A stretch of 64,000 nucleotides of DNA from Herbaspirillum sp. LeCh32-8 (GTDB taxonomy: Bacteria; Pseudomonadota; Gammaproteobacteria; Burkholderiales; Burkholderiaceae_D). The position numbers and the translations under genes were made by a program. Shown here piece by piece: positions 1-8,155 of the stretch. Each line of letters opens with the position of its first letter. Position 1 is the first letter of the stretch. A model generated the notes under the pieces. The model was not told the origin of the DNA, ran no database searches, and saw only the letters and a program-made list of their open reading frames with translations. Location of the stretch: positions 124,001-188,000 of the forward strand of contig NZ_JAGIPZ010000008.1 of the NCBI RefSeq assembly GCF_017814915.1, written 5' to 3'.

Positions 1-101
1 TCGATCGCCTTGCGGATGGCGGCGAAGCCGGCCAGCTGCACCACCACGATCAAGACGATGAACAGCGCGACGATCTTGCTTTCCAGACGATACAAACGCA
101 C
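1..101 (-). CDS. N-terminus of a membrane-anchored signalling protein (partial)
   Basis: Only the first 33 codons lie in the window and the rest runs off the left edge. Read on the minus strand from a GTG at 101, they give a short basic start followed by one long hydrophobic helix at about residues 10-28. A purine-rich stretch lies upstream at a slightly long spacing. This kind of beginning (Met/Val-Arg-Leu-Tyr, then a Ser-Lys-Ile-Val-Ala-Leu-Phe anchor) is familiar from periplasmic-sensor GGDEF/EAL proteins that sit next to the cupredoxin-like gene encoded just upstream. The family assignment is inference from the N-terminus and the neighbour only. Confidence 0.45.
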   Translation of the reverse strand, partial: MRLYRLESKIVALFIVLIVVVQLAGFAAIRKAI

Positions 102-165
102 CTGGCTACCCCGCTTCCTTGTTTATCCTAATGAATCCGAATACGTGACATACGTGACGCATGCC

Positions 166-795
166 TTACAACGGCACCGCCTTGACGTTGAGCTTGACGG
201 CGGCCCGGGCCTCTCCGCCCTGCACCTGCAACGGCTGTTCGAGCGCGGCTTCGTTCTGGGCCATGCGGAAATACCAGACCTTGAGCGTGTACTTGCCATT
301 GCCCATGCCATCGAGCTTGACCGCGCCGCCACGGTCGGTGACGCCGAAGTACGGCGTGTTGACCACCTGCACGTAGGCCACCATCTGGTCGTGGATATTG
401 CAGCCCAGCACCACGGTGCCTGCCTTGTCGAACACGATAGGCGTGCCGGGCGTGCCGGAGTACAGCTTCAGCTCGAAGGTCTTGGCCGGGGAAAAGGAGT
501 AGACCTGGTGGCGCACCGAATCACGGTTGGGGAACAGGATGGGCGTACCCGTCTGCACCACGCTCACCAGCGGGAAAAAGGTCTTGTTCTTCTGCTCGAT
601 CTCGGTCTGGCGCAGCGCGTTGGCCGGTACCGGCGCACCCACCGGCTCGGCATACACCACGGCGTTGGGCACCGGTTGGCCGGCCGCGTCCAGCACCTCG
701 ACGGTGACCGCCGCGTGCGCCGCGCCGATGGCCAGCATGCCGGCCAATACCGCCGCCCCCTTGCGCCCGGTCAGGCTGATTATTGTGTGCCGCAT
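166..795 (-). CDS. exported cupredoxin-like protein (annotated in relatives as methylamine utilization protein)
   Basis: A 209-residue exported protein. A signal peptide covers about residues 1-28 (basic start, hydrophobic core, Ala-His-Ala cleavage site). The mature part looks like a plastocyanin-type beta barrel. A motif with Asn-Arg-Asp and Arg-His-Gln supplies His96, and a GCNIHDQM segment supplies Cys132, His135 and Met138. This His/Cys/His/Met set is the classical type 1 copper ligand set, so periplasmic copper binding is likely. Relatives are often labelled methylamine utilization protein, but no amine dehydrogenase genes are present, so the label should not be read as a function. It lies 64 bp upstream of the gene cut by the left edge and is probably co-transcribed with it. 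A redox or sensory accessory role is inference. Confidence 0.7.
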   Translation of the reverse strand: MRHTIISLTGRKGAAVLAGMLAIGAAHAAVTVEVLDAAGQPVPNAVVYAEPVGAPVPANALRQTEIEQKNKTFFPLVSVVQTGTPILFPNRDSVRHQVYSFSPAKTFELKLYSGTPGTPIVFDKAGTVVLGCNIHDQMVAYVQVVNTPYFGVTDRGGAVKLDGMGNGKYTLKVWYFRMAQNEAALEQPLQVQGGEARAAVKLNVKAVPL

Positions 796-920
796 GATCG
801 ATTCAATGAAAGTGTCGGAAGTGGGCGCCTGAGCGATGCGCCTGCTATTGATTTCCGTCCACTATACGGCAGGATGCAAGAAAGAAAATAAGGAAGTTTC
901 TGAGTTGCCGCACAGCACTG

Positions 921-955
921 CAGAGCTTGTGCGCGCCCCGTGCGCACAAGCTCTG
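921..955. terminator. perfect 14-bp hairpin with a short T run on the plus side
   Basis: CAGAGCTTGTGCGC at 921-934 is exactly complementary to GCGCACAAGCTCTG at 942-955, with a 7-nt loop, and TTTT follows at 957-960. The T run is on the plus-strand side, but both flanking genes run on the minus strand. The hairpin lies downstream of the tetR stop codon, where it could still act as a 3' stabiliser or terminator. Its role is uncertain. Confidence 0.45.
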
Positions 956-987
956 ATTTTCCCGGAATACGAGAGCCGGTGGGCGCC

Positions 988-1617
988 TCAGGCCGACGGC
1001 GCGTCTTTGCGCTGAGCCGTCAGGTAGCCGATCACGGCCGGCAGGATCTCCGGACGCACGCTACCGGCCGACAAGCCGCCGGGGCCGGTCAGCACGACCG
1101 CGTTGATCAGCGCCTTCAACATGCGCTGGATGACGAAGGTGGCCACGTCCAGGTCGGGCGTGGTGATGCTGCCGCGGTGCTTCTCCAGCACGCCGCGGAT
1201 GGCATCGAAGAAGCGCTGGCGGATCTCGGTGGAGACCGGCAGGTTGTAGGCCGGGAATTCCTCTTCCAGGATGCGATTGAGCTCGGGCTCCACCAGGTGG
1301 GCCGCGACCAGGGCGTCGATCAGGGCCTCGAAGTCGCTTTGCAGCGAACCGGCGCCGTCGATGTGCGCCGCGACATCCTCGAACAGCGCCAGCATGCGCG
1401 TGACGTGACGTTCGCGCAGCGCGAAGATCAGCGCGTCCTTGTTGGGGAAATACTGGTACAGCGAGCCGACGCTGATGCCGGCCGACTCGGCCACCAGGTT
1501 GGTGTTGGTCTTGGCGTAGCCGCGCTCAACCAGCACGCGCGACATGGCGTCGAGGATGGTGTCGACCATGGCGCGCGAACGTGCCTGACGGGGTTCTTTA
1601 CGGGGTTGCAGTTTCAT
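988..1617 (-). CDS. TetR/AcrR family transcriptional regulator
   Basis: A 209-residue regulator. The N-terminal DNA-binding domain is typical of TetR: a basic start, a first helix at about residues 14-33, and a helix-turn-helix at about 37-57 containing Ala-Gly-Ile-Ser-Val-Gly-Ser-Leu-Tyr-Gln-Tyr-Phe, then Asn-Lys-Asp-Ala-Leu. The rest (about 65-209) is the helical ligand-binding and dimerisation domain. The gene is divergent from the three-gene efflux operon starting at 1893, the standard arrangement for a local repressor of a drug pump. The 275-bp spacer contains repeated TGAG half-sites. The ligand is unknown, and repression of the pump and of itself is inference. Confidence 0.9.
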   Translation of the reverse strand: MKLQPRKEPRQARSRAMVDTILDAMSRVLVERGYAKTNTNLVAESAGISVGSLYQYFPNKDALIFALRERHVTRMLALFEDVAAHIDGAGSLQSDFEALIDALVAAHLVEPELNRILEEEFPAYNLPVSTEIRQRFFDAIRGVLEKHRGSITTPDLDVATFVIQRMLKALINAVVLTGPGGLSAGSVRPEILPAVIGYLTAQRKDAPSA

Positions 1618-1664
1618 TTTCAGCTTCAGTAAGGAATTCGCCGGTCTCCGACGCGAATTCGCAA

Positions 1665-1716
1665 CATGAGTTATTGTTCGTATCTCAGAGTATAATACAA
1701 AAATGAGTTTTTACTC
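1665..1716. promoter_or_regulatory. candidate promoter and TetR operator region of the efflux operon
   Basis: A consensus -10 box TATAAT lies at 1691-1696 on the plus strand. Around it are TGAG at 1667-1670, CTCA at 1684-1687, TGAG at 1704-1707 and an interrupted palindrome GAGT-TTTT-ACTC at 1705-1716; ATGAGTT also occurs twice (1665-1671 and 1703-1709). Repeated half-sites bracketing a -10 box between a tetR gene and a pump operon suggest an operator. The exact site is not certain. Confidence 0.45.
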
Positions 1717-1892
1717 GCCAGCCACACGGCGGCATTATGCAGCAGACTCGCGTAAATCTTTGTAGGCCGCCGGAGATCCCCTCTCCGCCTGCTTCTGCGC
1801 CCGATCCTGCCACGCCCCGCCAAGCGAGATGAAACCGTAACAAGAGATTGCAAAAAAACTCGCATCGCCAAAATTTCATCGTGGAGAATTCT

Positions 1893-3401
1893 ATGAAACG
1901 CATCACGTCGCCCGCCTTCCGGCCGCGGGCGATCGCTACTGTTGTCGCCATGATCGGTCTGCTGGGCTTGTCCGGCTGCGCCAGCTTCAGCGGCATCGGC
2001 AGCGACAAGAAGCCCGCGCAGGCTTCCGATTTTGCCACGCAACAGAGCTTGTCCAATCCGCAGCAACAAACTGCCGGCCAGTGGCCCGGCAGCGACTGGG
2101 TTCGCCAGTTCGGTGACGCCCAGCTTTCCGCGTTGATCGACGAAGCGCTGGCCTCCAGCCCCAACCTGCAGCAGGCCCAGGCGCGCATCGCCGCCGCCGG
2201 CGCGATGGCCGAGGCGCGCGGCGCGCCGCTGCTGCCCAACGTCAGCGCGGAAGCCTCATTCACCCGCAACCAGTTCTCGGCCACCACGATCTATCCGGAA
2301 CCGTACGGCGGCAACTGGTACAACGAGAAGAAGGCCGGCATCAACATTGGCTACGAACTCGATCTGTGGAACAAGAACCACGCCGCCCTCGCACAGGCCA
2401 TTTCCAGCGAGAAGGCGGCCGAAGCCAGCGAGCAGGAAGCCCGCCTGGCGTTGACCACCTCGATCGTCTCGGCCTACAGCCAGCTGGCCGCACAGTATGC
2501 GCTGCATGACATCCTCCAGCGCACCGTCGATCAGCGCGAGTCGCTGCAGAAGATCACCGCCGACCGCGTGCGCACCGGCCTGGATACCCAGATCGAACGC
2601 AACCAGTCGCGCAGCAGCAGCGCCGACGCACGCGCCCAGCTTGAACAAAGCGAAGGCCAGATCCTGCTGACCCGCCAGCAGCTCGGCGCACTGACCGGCA
2701 AGGGTCCCGACCGCGGCCTGCAACTGGTTGCGCCGCAGATGACACGCCTGACCACGCCGGCGCTGCCGGCCGACCTGCCGCTGAACCTGCTGGGCCGCCG
2801 CCCCGACATCGTCGCCGCACGCTGGCAGGTGGAAGCCGCCAGCCACGGCATCGACGTCGCCAAGGCGCGCTTCTATCCGGACATCAACCTGAGCGCGATG
2901 ATCGGCTTCGATACGCTGATCAACAACAACCCATTCACCGCCGCCAGCAAGAGCATCGCCTACGGCCCGGCGATCTCGCTGCCGATCTTCGAGGGCGGCG
3001 CCCTGCGCGCCGGCCTGAAGGGCGAGTACGCGAACTACGACCTGGCCGTGGCGACCTACAACAAGACGCTCAACGACGCCTATGCCGATGTCGCGCGCCA
3101 GATCGCCTCGATCAACTCCACCGAGCGCCAGCTGCCGATTCGCCGCGAGGCGCTGGAAGCGGCCGAGCGCGCCTACGACCTGGCCCGCGAGCGCTATCGC
3201 ATCGGCCTGGTGTCGCAGCTGACGCTGCTCTCGGCCGAGACCGGCGTGCTGGCCCAGCGCCAGGCCATGGTCAACCTGGAAGCGGCGCGCCGCGACCAGC
3301 AGGTGGCGCTGTACAAGGCGCTGGGCGGCGGCTTCGACGCCCAGCAGGCGGGCCTGGCGCTGAACGGCCAATCCGGACAGTCCACGCCCCGGCAACCCTG
3401 A
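1893..3401 (+). CDS. NodT-family outer membrane efflux lipoprotein
   Basis: A 502-residue outer-membrane factor of a tripartite efflux pump. The start at 1893 is preferred over an upstream in-frame codon because GTGGAG precedes it and a clean lipoprotein signal follows: Leu-Ser-Gly-Cys with lipid-bearing Cys29. The mature protein carries two outer membrane efflux repeats (about residues 80-275 and 300-485) with the long alpha-helical and beta segments of the OprM/NodT family. It would form the trimeric channel across the outer membrane. The HlyD adaptor follows after 120 bp and then the DHA2 pump, all on the same strand, so the three are read as one operon exporting drugs or aromatic compounds. 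The substrate is unknown. Confidence 0.92.
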   Translation: MKRITSPAFRPRAIATVVAMIGLLGLSGCASFSGIGSDKKPAQASDFATQQSLSNPQQQTAGQWPGSDWVRQFGDAQLSALIDEALASSPNLQQAQARIAAAGAMAEARGAPLLPNVSAEASFTRNQFSATTIYPEPYGGNWYNEKKAGINIGYELDLWNKNHAALAQAISSEKAAEASEQEARLALTTSIVSAYSQLAAQYALHDILQRTVDQRESLQKITADRVRTGLDTQIERNQSRSSSADARAQLEQSEGQILLTRQQLGALTGKGPDRGLQLVAPQMTRLTTPALPADLPLNLLGRRPDIVAARWQVEAASHGIDVAKARFYPDINLSAMIGFDTLINNNPFTAASKSIAYGPAISLPIFEGGALRAGLKGEYANYDLAVATYNKTLNDAYADVARQIASINSTERQLPIRREALEAAERAYDLARERYRIGLVSQLTLLSAETGVLAQRQAMVNLEAARRDQQVALYKALGGGFDAQQAGLALNGQSGQSTPRQP

Positions 3402-3521
3402 CCCCATGAAAACACCGCCTGCCGCCGGACTCTCATCCAATCCGGCCGGCGACAGGCGCGGCGGGCCGCGTGACAGCGGCGGCGCCCGACAATCGCTTAC
3501 GAAAAATAAACGGAGTAATCC

Positions 3522-4760
3522 ATGAGTGAAAGCACTACCCCCAACGCCGGCGCTCCCGCGCAGAATGCCAACGGCAAACCCGCCAACGGCAATGGAAACG
3601 GCAAACGCAAGCGCCAGTTGTTCCTGCTGACCCTGGTGCTGCTGATCATCGCCGTCGTCTGCTTCCTGTACTGGTTCCTGCACGCCCGCTTCTTCGAGGA
3701 AACCGACGACGCTTACGTCGGCGGCAATATCGTGCAGATCTCGGCCCAGGTCGGCGGCACCGTGACCTCGATCAAGGCCGACGACACCCAGATCGTCAAG
3801 GCCGGCCAGCAGCTGGTGACGCTGGACGCTGCCGACACCAGGCTGGCGCTGTCGCAAGCCGAGGCCGCGCTGGCCCAGGCCGTGCGCCAGACCCGCCAGC
3901 TGTTCCTGAACAACGACACGCTGGCCGCCAACGTCGCCGCGGCCGAATCCAACCTGGCGCGCGCCAAGGACGACATGCAGCGCCGTCAGGCCGGCCTGGC
4001 CTCGGGCGCAGTCTCGCAGGAGGATGTCTCGCACGCGCGCGACGCCTTGAAGAGCGCCACCGCCGCACTCGACCAGACCCGCGCCGCCGCCGCCGCCAAC
4101 CGCGCGCTGACCGACCACACCAGCGTCACCGAGCACCCCAACGTGCTGCAGGCCGCCACCGCCGTGCGCAACGCCTACCTGAACTACGCCCGCGTCAATA
4201 TCGTGGCGCCGGTCTCGGGCTTCGTCTCCAAGCGCTCGGTGCAGGTCGGTCAGCGCATCGCCGCCGGCAGCCCGCTGATGGCCATCGTGCCGCTGGAACA
4301 GATCTGGATCGACGCCAACTTCAAGGAAGGCCAGCTGAAGCACATCCGCATCGGCCAGCCGGTCGAAGTGGTGGCGGACGTCTACGGCTCTGACGTGAAG
4401 TACAAGGGCACCATCATCGGCTTCTCGGCCGGTACCGGCGGCGCCTTCTCGCTGCTGCCGGCGCAGAACGCCACCGGCAACTGGATCAAGGTGGTGCAGC
4501 GCGTGCCGGTGCGCATCGCGCTGGATCCTGAGCAGGTGCGTGCGCATCCGCTGCGCATCGGCCTGTCCACCACCGCCACCGTCGACATCCACGGCGACGG
4601 CAAGCAGCTTGAAGCCGTGCAGACCGACTACCAGACCAAGGTCTACGAAGACCTGGGCAAGCAGGCTGACGCCATCGTCGAGCGCATCATCAGCGACAAC
4701 GCCAGCGGCCTGCCGCCGAAGAAGAAAGCAGCCGCGCCGGTGGCTGTGCCGCATACCTGA
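3522..4760 (+). CDS. HlyD/EmrA-type membrane fusion protein
   Basis: A 412-residue periplasmic adaptor. A short Asn/Gly/Lys-rich cytoplasmic tail is followed by one transmembrane helix at about residues 32-53, then the signature Glu-Thr-Asp-Asp-Ala-Tyr-Val that opens the EmrA lipoyl half-motif. A long Ala/Gln-rich alpha-helical hairpin (about 95-215) separates the two lipoyl halves and a beta-barrel domain follows. The family bridges an MFS pump and an outer-membrane channel. An AAACGGAG ribosome-binding sequence precedes the start. The gene lies between its outer-membrane partner and the pump gene, which starts 25 bp after its stop. Confidence 0.93.
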   Translation: MSESTTPNAGAPAQNANGKPANGNGNGKRKRQLFLLTLVLLIIAVVCFLYWFLHARFFEETDDAYVGGNIVQISAQVGGTVTSIKADDTQIVKAGQQLVTLDAADTRLALSQAEAALAQAVRQTRQLFLNNDTLAANVAAAESNLARAKDDMQRRQAGLASGAVSQEDVSHARDALKSATAALDQTRAAAAANRALTDHTSVTEHPNVLQAATAVRNAYLNYARVNIVAPVSGFVSKRSVQVGQRIAAGSPLMAIVPLEQIWIDANFKEGQLKHIRIGQPVEVVADVYGSDVKYKGTIIGFSAGTGGAFSLLPAQNATGNWIKVVQRVPVRIALDPEQVRAHPLRIGLSTTATVDIHGDGKQLEAVQTDYQTKVYEDLGKQADAIVERIISDNASGLPPKKKAAAPVAVPHT

Positions 4761-4785
4761 TCGGCCGTGCCAAACGGATACTGTC

Positions 4786-6354
4786 ATGGCCAATAGCCCT
4801 ACTACTCCCTACGCGCCGCCACCGCCCCTGACCGGCGCCAGCCTGGTGCTGGGCACGCTGTCGGTGTCGCTGGCGGTGTTCATGAACGTGCTCGACTCGT
4901 CGATCGCGAACGTGGCCATCCCCACGATCTCGGGCAACCTCGGCGTCTCCGTCGACGAAGGCACGTGGGTGATCACCTCCTTCGCGGCGGCCAATGCGAT
5001 CTCCATCCCGCTGACCGGCTGGCTCACCCAGCGACTGGGCGCGGTGCGCCTGTTCGTCACCTCGGTGCTGCTGTTCGTGCTGGCGTCCTGGCTGTGCGGG
5101 CTGGCGCCCACCCTGCCCATCCTGCTGGCCGCGCGCGTGCTGCAAGGCCTGGTGGCAGGACCGATGGTGCCACTGTCGCAGTCGCTGCTGCTGGGCGCTT
5201 ATCCGAAGTCGAAATCCTCGTTCGCGCTCGCGCTATGGGGCATGACGGCGGTGGTGGCTCCGGTGGCCGGCCCGGCCTTGGGCGGCTGGATCACCGACAG
5301 CTACACCTGGCCGTGGATCTTCTACATCAACATCCCGGTGGGCCTGATCGCGGCCGGCGTCACGCTGGCGATCTACCGCTCGCGCGAGACGCCCACGCAC
5401 AAGCTGCCGATCGACAAGATCGGGCTGGCGCTGCTGGTGACCTGGGTGGCGGCCTTCCAGATCATGCTCGATAAGGGCAAGGACCTGGATTGGTTCTCCT
5501 CGCCCACCATCGTCACGCTGGGCATCATCGCTGCGATCGCCTTCGCCTACTTCGTGGTGTGGGAGCTCAACAACGACCATCCGGTGGTGGACCTGCGCCT
5601 GTTCGGCCGGCGCAATTTCGCCGGCGGCACCATCGCGATCTCGATCGGTTACGGCGTGTTCTTCGGCAACCTGGTGATCCTGCCGCAGTGGCTGCAGCAA
5701 TACCTCGGCTACCGCTCCATCGACTCCGGGCTGTCGACCGCGCCGATCGGTATCTTTGCGGTGATCCTGATGCCGCTGATCGGGCGTTTCCTGCCGATGG
5801 TGGACGCCCGCAAGGTGGCCACCGCCTCCTTCATCGGCTTCGCCTTCGTGTTCTGGCTGCGCTCGCATTACAACCTGGACGTGGACCAGGTGACGGTGAT
5901 CCTGCCCACGCTACTGCAGGGCATCCCGACGGCGATGTTCTTCGTGCCGCTCACGGTGCTGCTGCTGTCGGGCCTGCCGCCGGAGCGCATCCCGGCCGCC
6001 GCCGGCCTGTCGTCCTTCGTGCGCGTGTTCTGCGGCGCGGTGGGCACCTCGATCTCGACCACCGCGTGGAACAACCGCACCATCATGCACCACGCGCAGC
6101 TGACCGAGCACGCCACGCCTTACAGCCCCTGGCTGCAACAGACCTTCAGCAACATCAGCAGCGTGCTGGGCCTGAACCAGGAGCAGACCGCCGGCATGGT
6201 GGAGCGCACCATCACCTTTCAGGCGGCGATGCTGGGCATCAACGACATCTTCTATGTGTCGGCGGTAATCTTCCTGGTGATCATCCCGCTGATCTGGATC
6301 ATCAAGCCCTCCAAGGGCGGCGCCGGCGCAGCGGAGGCCTCGGCCGCGCACTGA
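4786..6354 (+). CDS. DHA2-family MFS drug efflux pump (EmrB type)
   Basis: A 522-residue inner-membrane proton antiporter with about 14 predicted transmembrane helices. The DHA2/EmrB motifs are visible: Leu-Asp-Ser-Ser-Ile-Ala-Asn-Val-Ala in helix 1 and Trp-Val-Ile-Thr-Ser in helix 2. Further along are the Gly-Trp-Leu-Thr-Gln-Arg-Leu-Gly loop and the Ala-Pro-Val-Ala-Gly-Pro-Ala-Leu-Gly-Gly antiporter motif in helix 5. The start is placed at 4786 because the family's N-terminus begins there; an in-frame extension overlapping the adaptor gene has no support. It is the last gene of the efflux operon and ends just before a strong terminator at 6383. The transported compound cannot be told from sequence. 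Confidence 0.93.
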   Translation: MANSPTTPYAPPPPLTGASLVLGTLSVSLAVFMNVLDSSIANVAIPTISGNLGVSVDEGTWVITSFAAANAISIPLTGWLTQRLGAVRLFVTSVLLFVLASWLCGLAPTLPILLAARVLQGLVAGPMVPLSQSLLLGAYPKSKSSFALALWGMTAVVAPVAGPALGGWITDSYTWPWIFYINIPVGLIAAGVTLAIYRSRETPTHKLPIDKIGLALLVTWVAAFQIMLDKGKDLDWFSSPTIVTLGIIAAIAFAYFVVWELNNDHPVVDLRLFGRRNFAGGTIAISIGYGVFFGNLVILPQWLQQYLGYRSIDSGLSTAPIGIFAVILMPLIGRFLPMVDARKVATASFIGFAFVFWLRSHYNLDVDQVTVILPTLLQGIPTAMFFVPLTVLLLSGLPPERIPAAAGLSSFVRVFCGAVGTSISTTAWNNRTIMHHAQLTEHATPYSPWLQQTFSNISSVLGLNQEQTAGMVERTITFQAAMLGINDIFYVSAVIFLVIIPLIWIIKPSKGGAGAAEASAAH

Positions 6355-6382
6355 GCATCCAAACAGTTTCACCGCGCCAATG

Positions 6383-6417
6383 AAAAAGCGCCGGTCCTTG
6401 CGGATCGGCGCTTTTTT
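6383..6417. terminator. bidirectional rho-independent terminator
   Basis: AAAAAGCGCCG pairs with CGGCGCTTTTT, with a run of T on the plus strand and a run of A upstream that serves as T on the minus strand. It lies between the convergent efflux operon and the formylglutathione hydrolase gene, so it can end both transcripts. Confidence 0.9.
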
Positions 6418-6439
6418 CTTGCCCGGCGACCGGCGACAC

Positions 6440-7288
6440 TCAGCCCGCCAGCACCTTGTGGTGGAAGCGGATGTGATCTTCCATGAAGGTGGAGATGAAG
6501 TAGTAGCCGTGGTCGTAGCCCTCATGCCGGCGCAAGGTCAGCGGCTGCGAGGCGGCCTTGCAGGCAGCCTCGAACTCCTCCGGCAACAGTTGCTCGGCGA
6601 GGAATTTGTCGGACAGGCCCTGGTCGATCAGGATGCCCTGCGGATACGGCGAACGCAGGCCGCGCATCAGTTCGCTGGCGTCATACTGCTTCCACGCCTC
6701 GCGATCCGCGCCCAGGTAGTTGCCGAAGGCCTTGTGCCCCCACGGGCACTTGGTCGGCGCGGCGATCGGCGCGAACGCCGAAACCGAGCGATAGATGTCG
6801 CGATTGCGCAGCGCCAGTGTCAGCGCGCCGTGGCCACCCATCGAGTGGCCGAAGATGCCGATGCGTTGCGGGTCTGCCGGGAATTCGCGCAGCACCGCTT
6901 CGCGCAGGCAATGCACCACGTAGGAGTACATGCGGTAGTTCTTCTCCCACGGCGGCTGGATGGCGTCAACGTAAAAGCCGGCGCCCACGCCAAAGTCCCA
7001 GCTGTCGCTCTCGCCTTCGATGTTGGCGCCGCGCGGGCTGGTGTCGGGCGCCACCAGGATGATGCCCAGCTCGGCCGCCACACGCTGCGCGCCGGCCTTG
7101 ATCATGAAGGTTTCTTCGGTGCAGGTCAGGCCGGCCAGGTAGAACAGCACCGGCAGTTTGGCGCCGGCCTTGGCCTGCGGCGGCACGAAGACCGAGAAGC
7201 GCATTGGCAGGCCGATCTCGGCCGACTCATGACGGTAATAGCCTTGGACGCCGCCAAAGCAGGCGTGTTCGCTGATGGTTTCCAGCAT
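6440..7288 (-). CDS. fghA: S-formylglutathione hydrolase
   Basis: A 282-residue cytosolic esterase that hydrolyses S-formylglutathione to formate and glutathione, the second step of glutathione-dependent formaldehyde detoxification. The alpha/beta-hydrolase triad is visible: Ser149 in Gly-His-Ser-Met-Gly-Gly, Asp227 in Gly-Leu-Ser-Asp-Lys-Phe-Leu, and His260 in Gly-Tyr-Asp-His-Gly-Tyr. The conserved Leu-Thr-Cys-Thr-Glu segment (Cys56) is also present. The length matches the family. The start at 7288 follows AAGGAGAG at ideal spacing. Its usual partner, the glutathione-dependent formaldehyde dehydrogenase adhC/frmA, is not intact here; a short remnant-like reading frame lies directly upstream. 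Confidence 0.95.
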   Translation of the reverse strand: MLETISEHACFGGVQGYYRHESAEIGLPMRFSVFVPPQAKAGAKLPVLFYLAGLTCTEETFMIKAGAQRVAAELGIILVAPDTSPRGANIEGESDSWDFGVGAGFYVDAIQPPWEKNYRMYSYVVHCLREAVLREFPADPQRIGIFGHSMGGHGALTLALRNRDIYRSVSAFAPIAAPTKCPWGHKAFGNYLGADREAWKQYDASELMRGLRSPYPQGILIDQGLSDKFLAEQLLPEEFEAACKAASQPLTLRRHEGYDHGYYFISTFMEDHIRFHHKVLAG

Positions 7289-7302
7289 GCTCTCTCCTTT
7301 TC

Positions 7303-7389
7303 TCAACATCCGGCCTGCAGGCCAACGCCACCGACGCCCAAGCGCTTGCCCGCGAGCGATCGCGCTACCAAGCTTGCTCTTGTCTTCAT
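7303..7389 (-). pseudogene. possible remnant of adhC/frmA 5' end
   Basis: A 28-codon frame with a good ribosome-binding site (GAGAAAGGAC) that ends 14 nt before the fghA start. Its peptide begins Met-Lys-Thr-Arg-Ala and continues with Val-Ala, Ala-Gly-Lys, Leu and Leu-Gln at spacings that recall the N-terminus of class III alcohol dehydrogenase. That enzyme typically starts Met-Lys-Thr-(Arg/Lys)-Ala-Ala-Val-Ala and is commonly the gene before fghA. The simplest reading is a deletion that removed nearly all of adhC. It may instead be a translated leader for fghA. The family match is from memory, not from an alignment program. Confidence 0.4.
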
Positions 7390-8155
7390 AGGACGTTGTC
7401 CTTTCTCAATAGTGGGTGGATCGACGCCGATTACTAACGCGCTGATGCCGACCTGAAACAGGCCGGTATTATCGCATTGCAAACACAAGCCCGCCGACCG
7501 GGCCGCGCAAGCCGCGCCTGAAAATCTTTCCGCGCGTCATGAAATCCTTGGCGACCTGCGCGCAAGCACGGCATTTCCCGTCGGACGATAATGACAAAGC
7601 CCGCCGCTTGCGGTAATGTTCAACCAAATAAAAGTATCCGGCAGCACGTATCCAGGAAGCACTCAAAGTTACGTTTTTTGCTGCATGGGAGGCGTATCAC
7701 ACTCAAGGTTTTCGCAACCGGGCCGTTACCCTGTGACGCAGCGTCCGCTTCGGGCGCGCAGCCGGTGGATCGATATCGTGTCCGGCTGCATCGGCGGTGT
7801 CAACAGGGGTTGCTGCAGCAGCCTTGTCAGCGCAAACATCGGGCGTGCCAACGGCCATCCTCCTCGATGCAAGCCGGGCGTGGACAGAAAACAGACAGAC
7901 GCATGCTGTCCGTTAGATAAAGACCAACAAAAACCATCTGGCTGGACGGATAGTGGCATACTGCCAATTTGCTTGCCTCAAATTGACGGTGGCGACGTAA
8001 CTTGAACGTAAGTACGTTGCCGTACCGCAAGCCGGCGACAAATCGCGAGTGCGCGCTGTCGAAATGAGCATCCGGCGTGTGCCGGAAGTACAGGGGCTGC
8101 GGCGGGGAGCTGCATGGCGACATGGTCTTGACAGGTTTTTGCGATATTCGTCTAC
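7390..8155. other. 766-bp stretch without a recognisable gene
   Basis: Short open frames occur on both strands, but none has a ribosome-binding site together with a recognisable product. A TTGACA hexamer at 8128-8133 lies just before the GGDEF-EAL gene, but its partner -10 would overlap the start codon. I see no c-di-GMP riboswitch consensus. The fghA promoter is expected in the 7390-7490 part. Confidence 0.5.

Noticed and set aside
166..795. Role in methylamine utilization
   Set aside because: That name is inherited annotation; no mau or amine dehydrogenase gene is present, so only a cupredoxin-like fold is claimed.
2256..4793. 845-codon open frame on the minus strand
   Set aside because: Antisense to two efflux genes whose products are clearly recognised; composition is that of a shadow frame.
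7600..8155. c-di-GMP riboswitch upstream of the GGDEF-EAL gene
   Set aside because: Neither the conserved core of the GEMM-I class nor a matching stem pair could be found.
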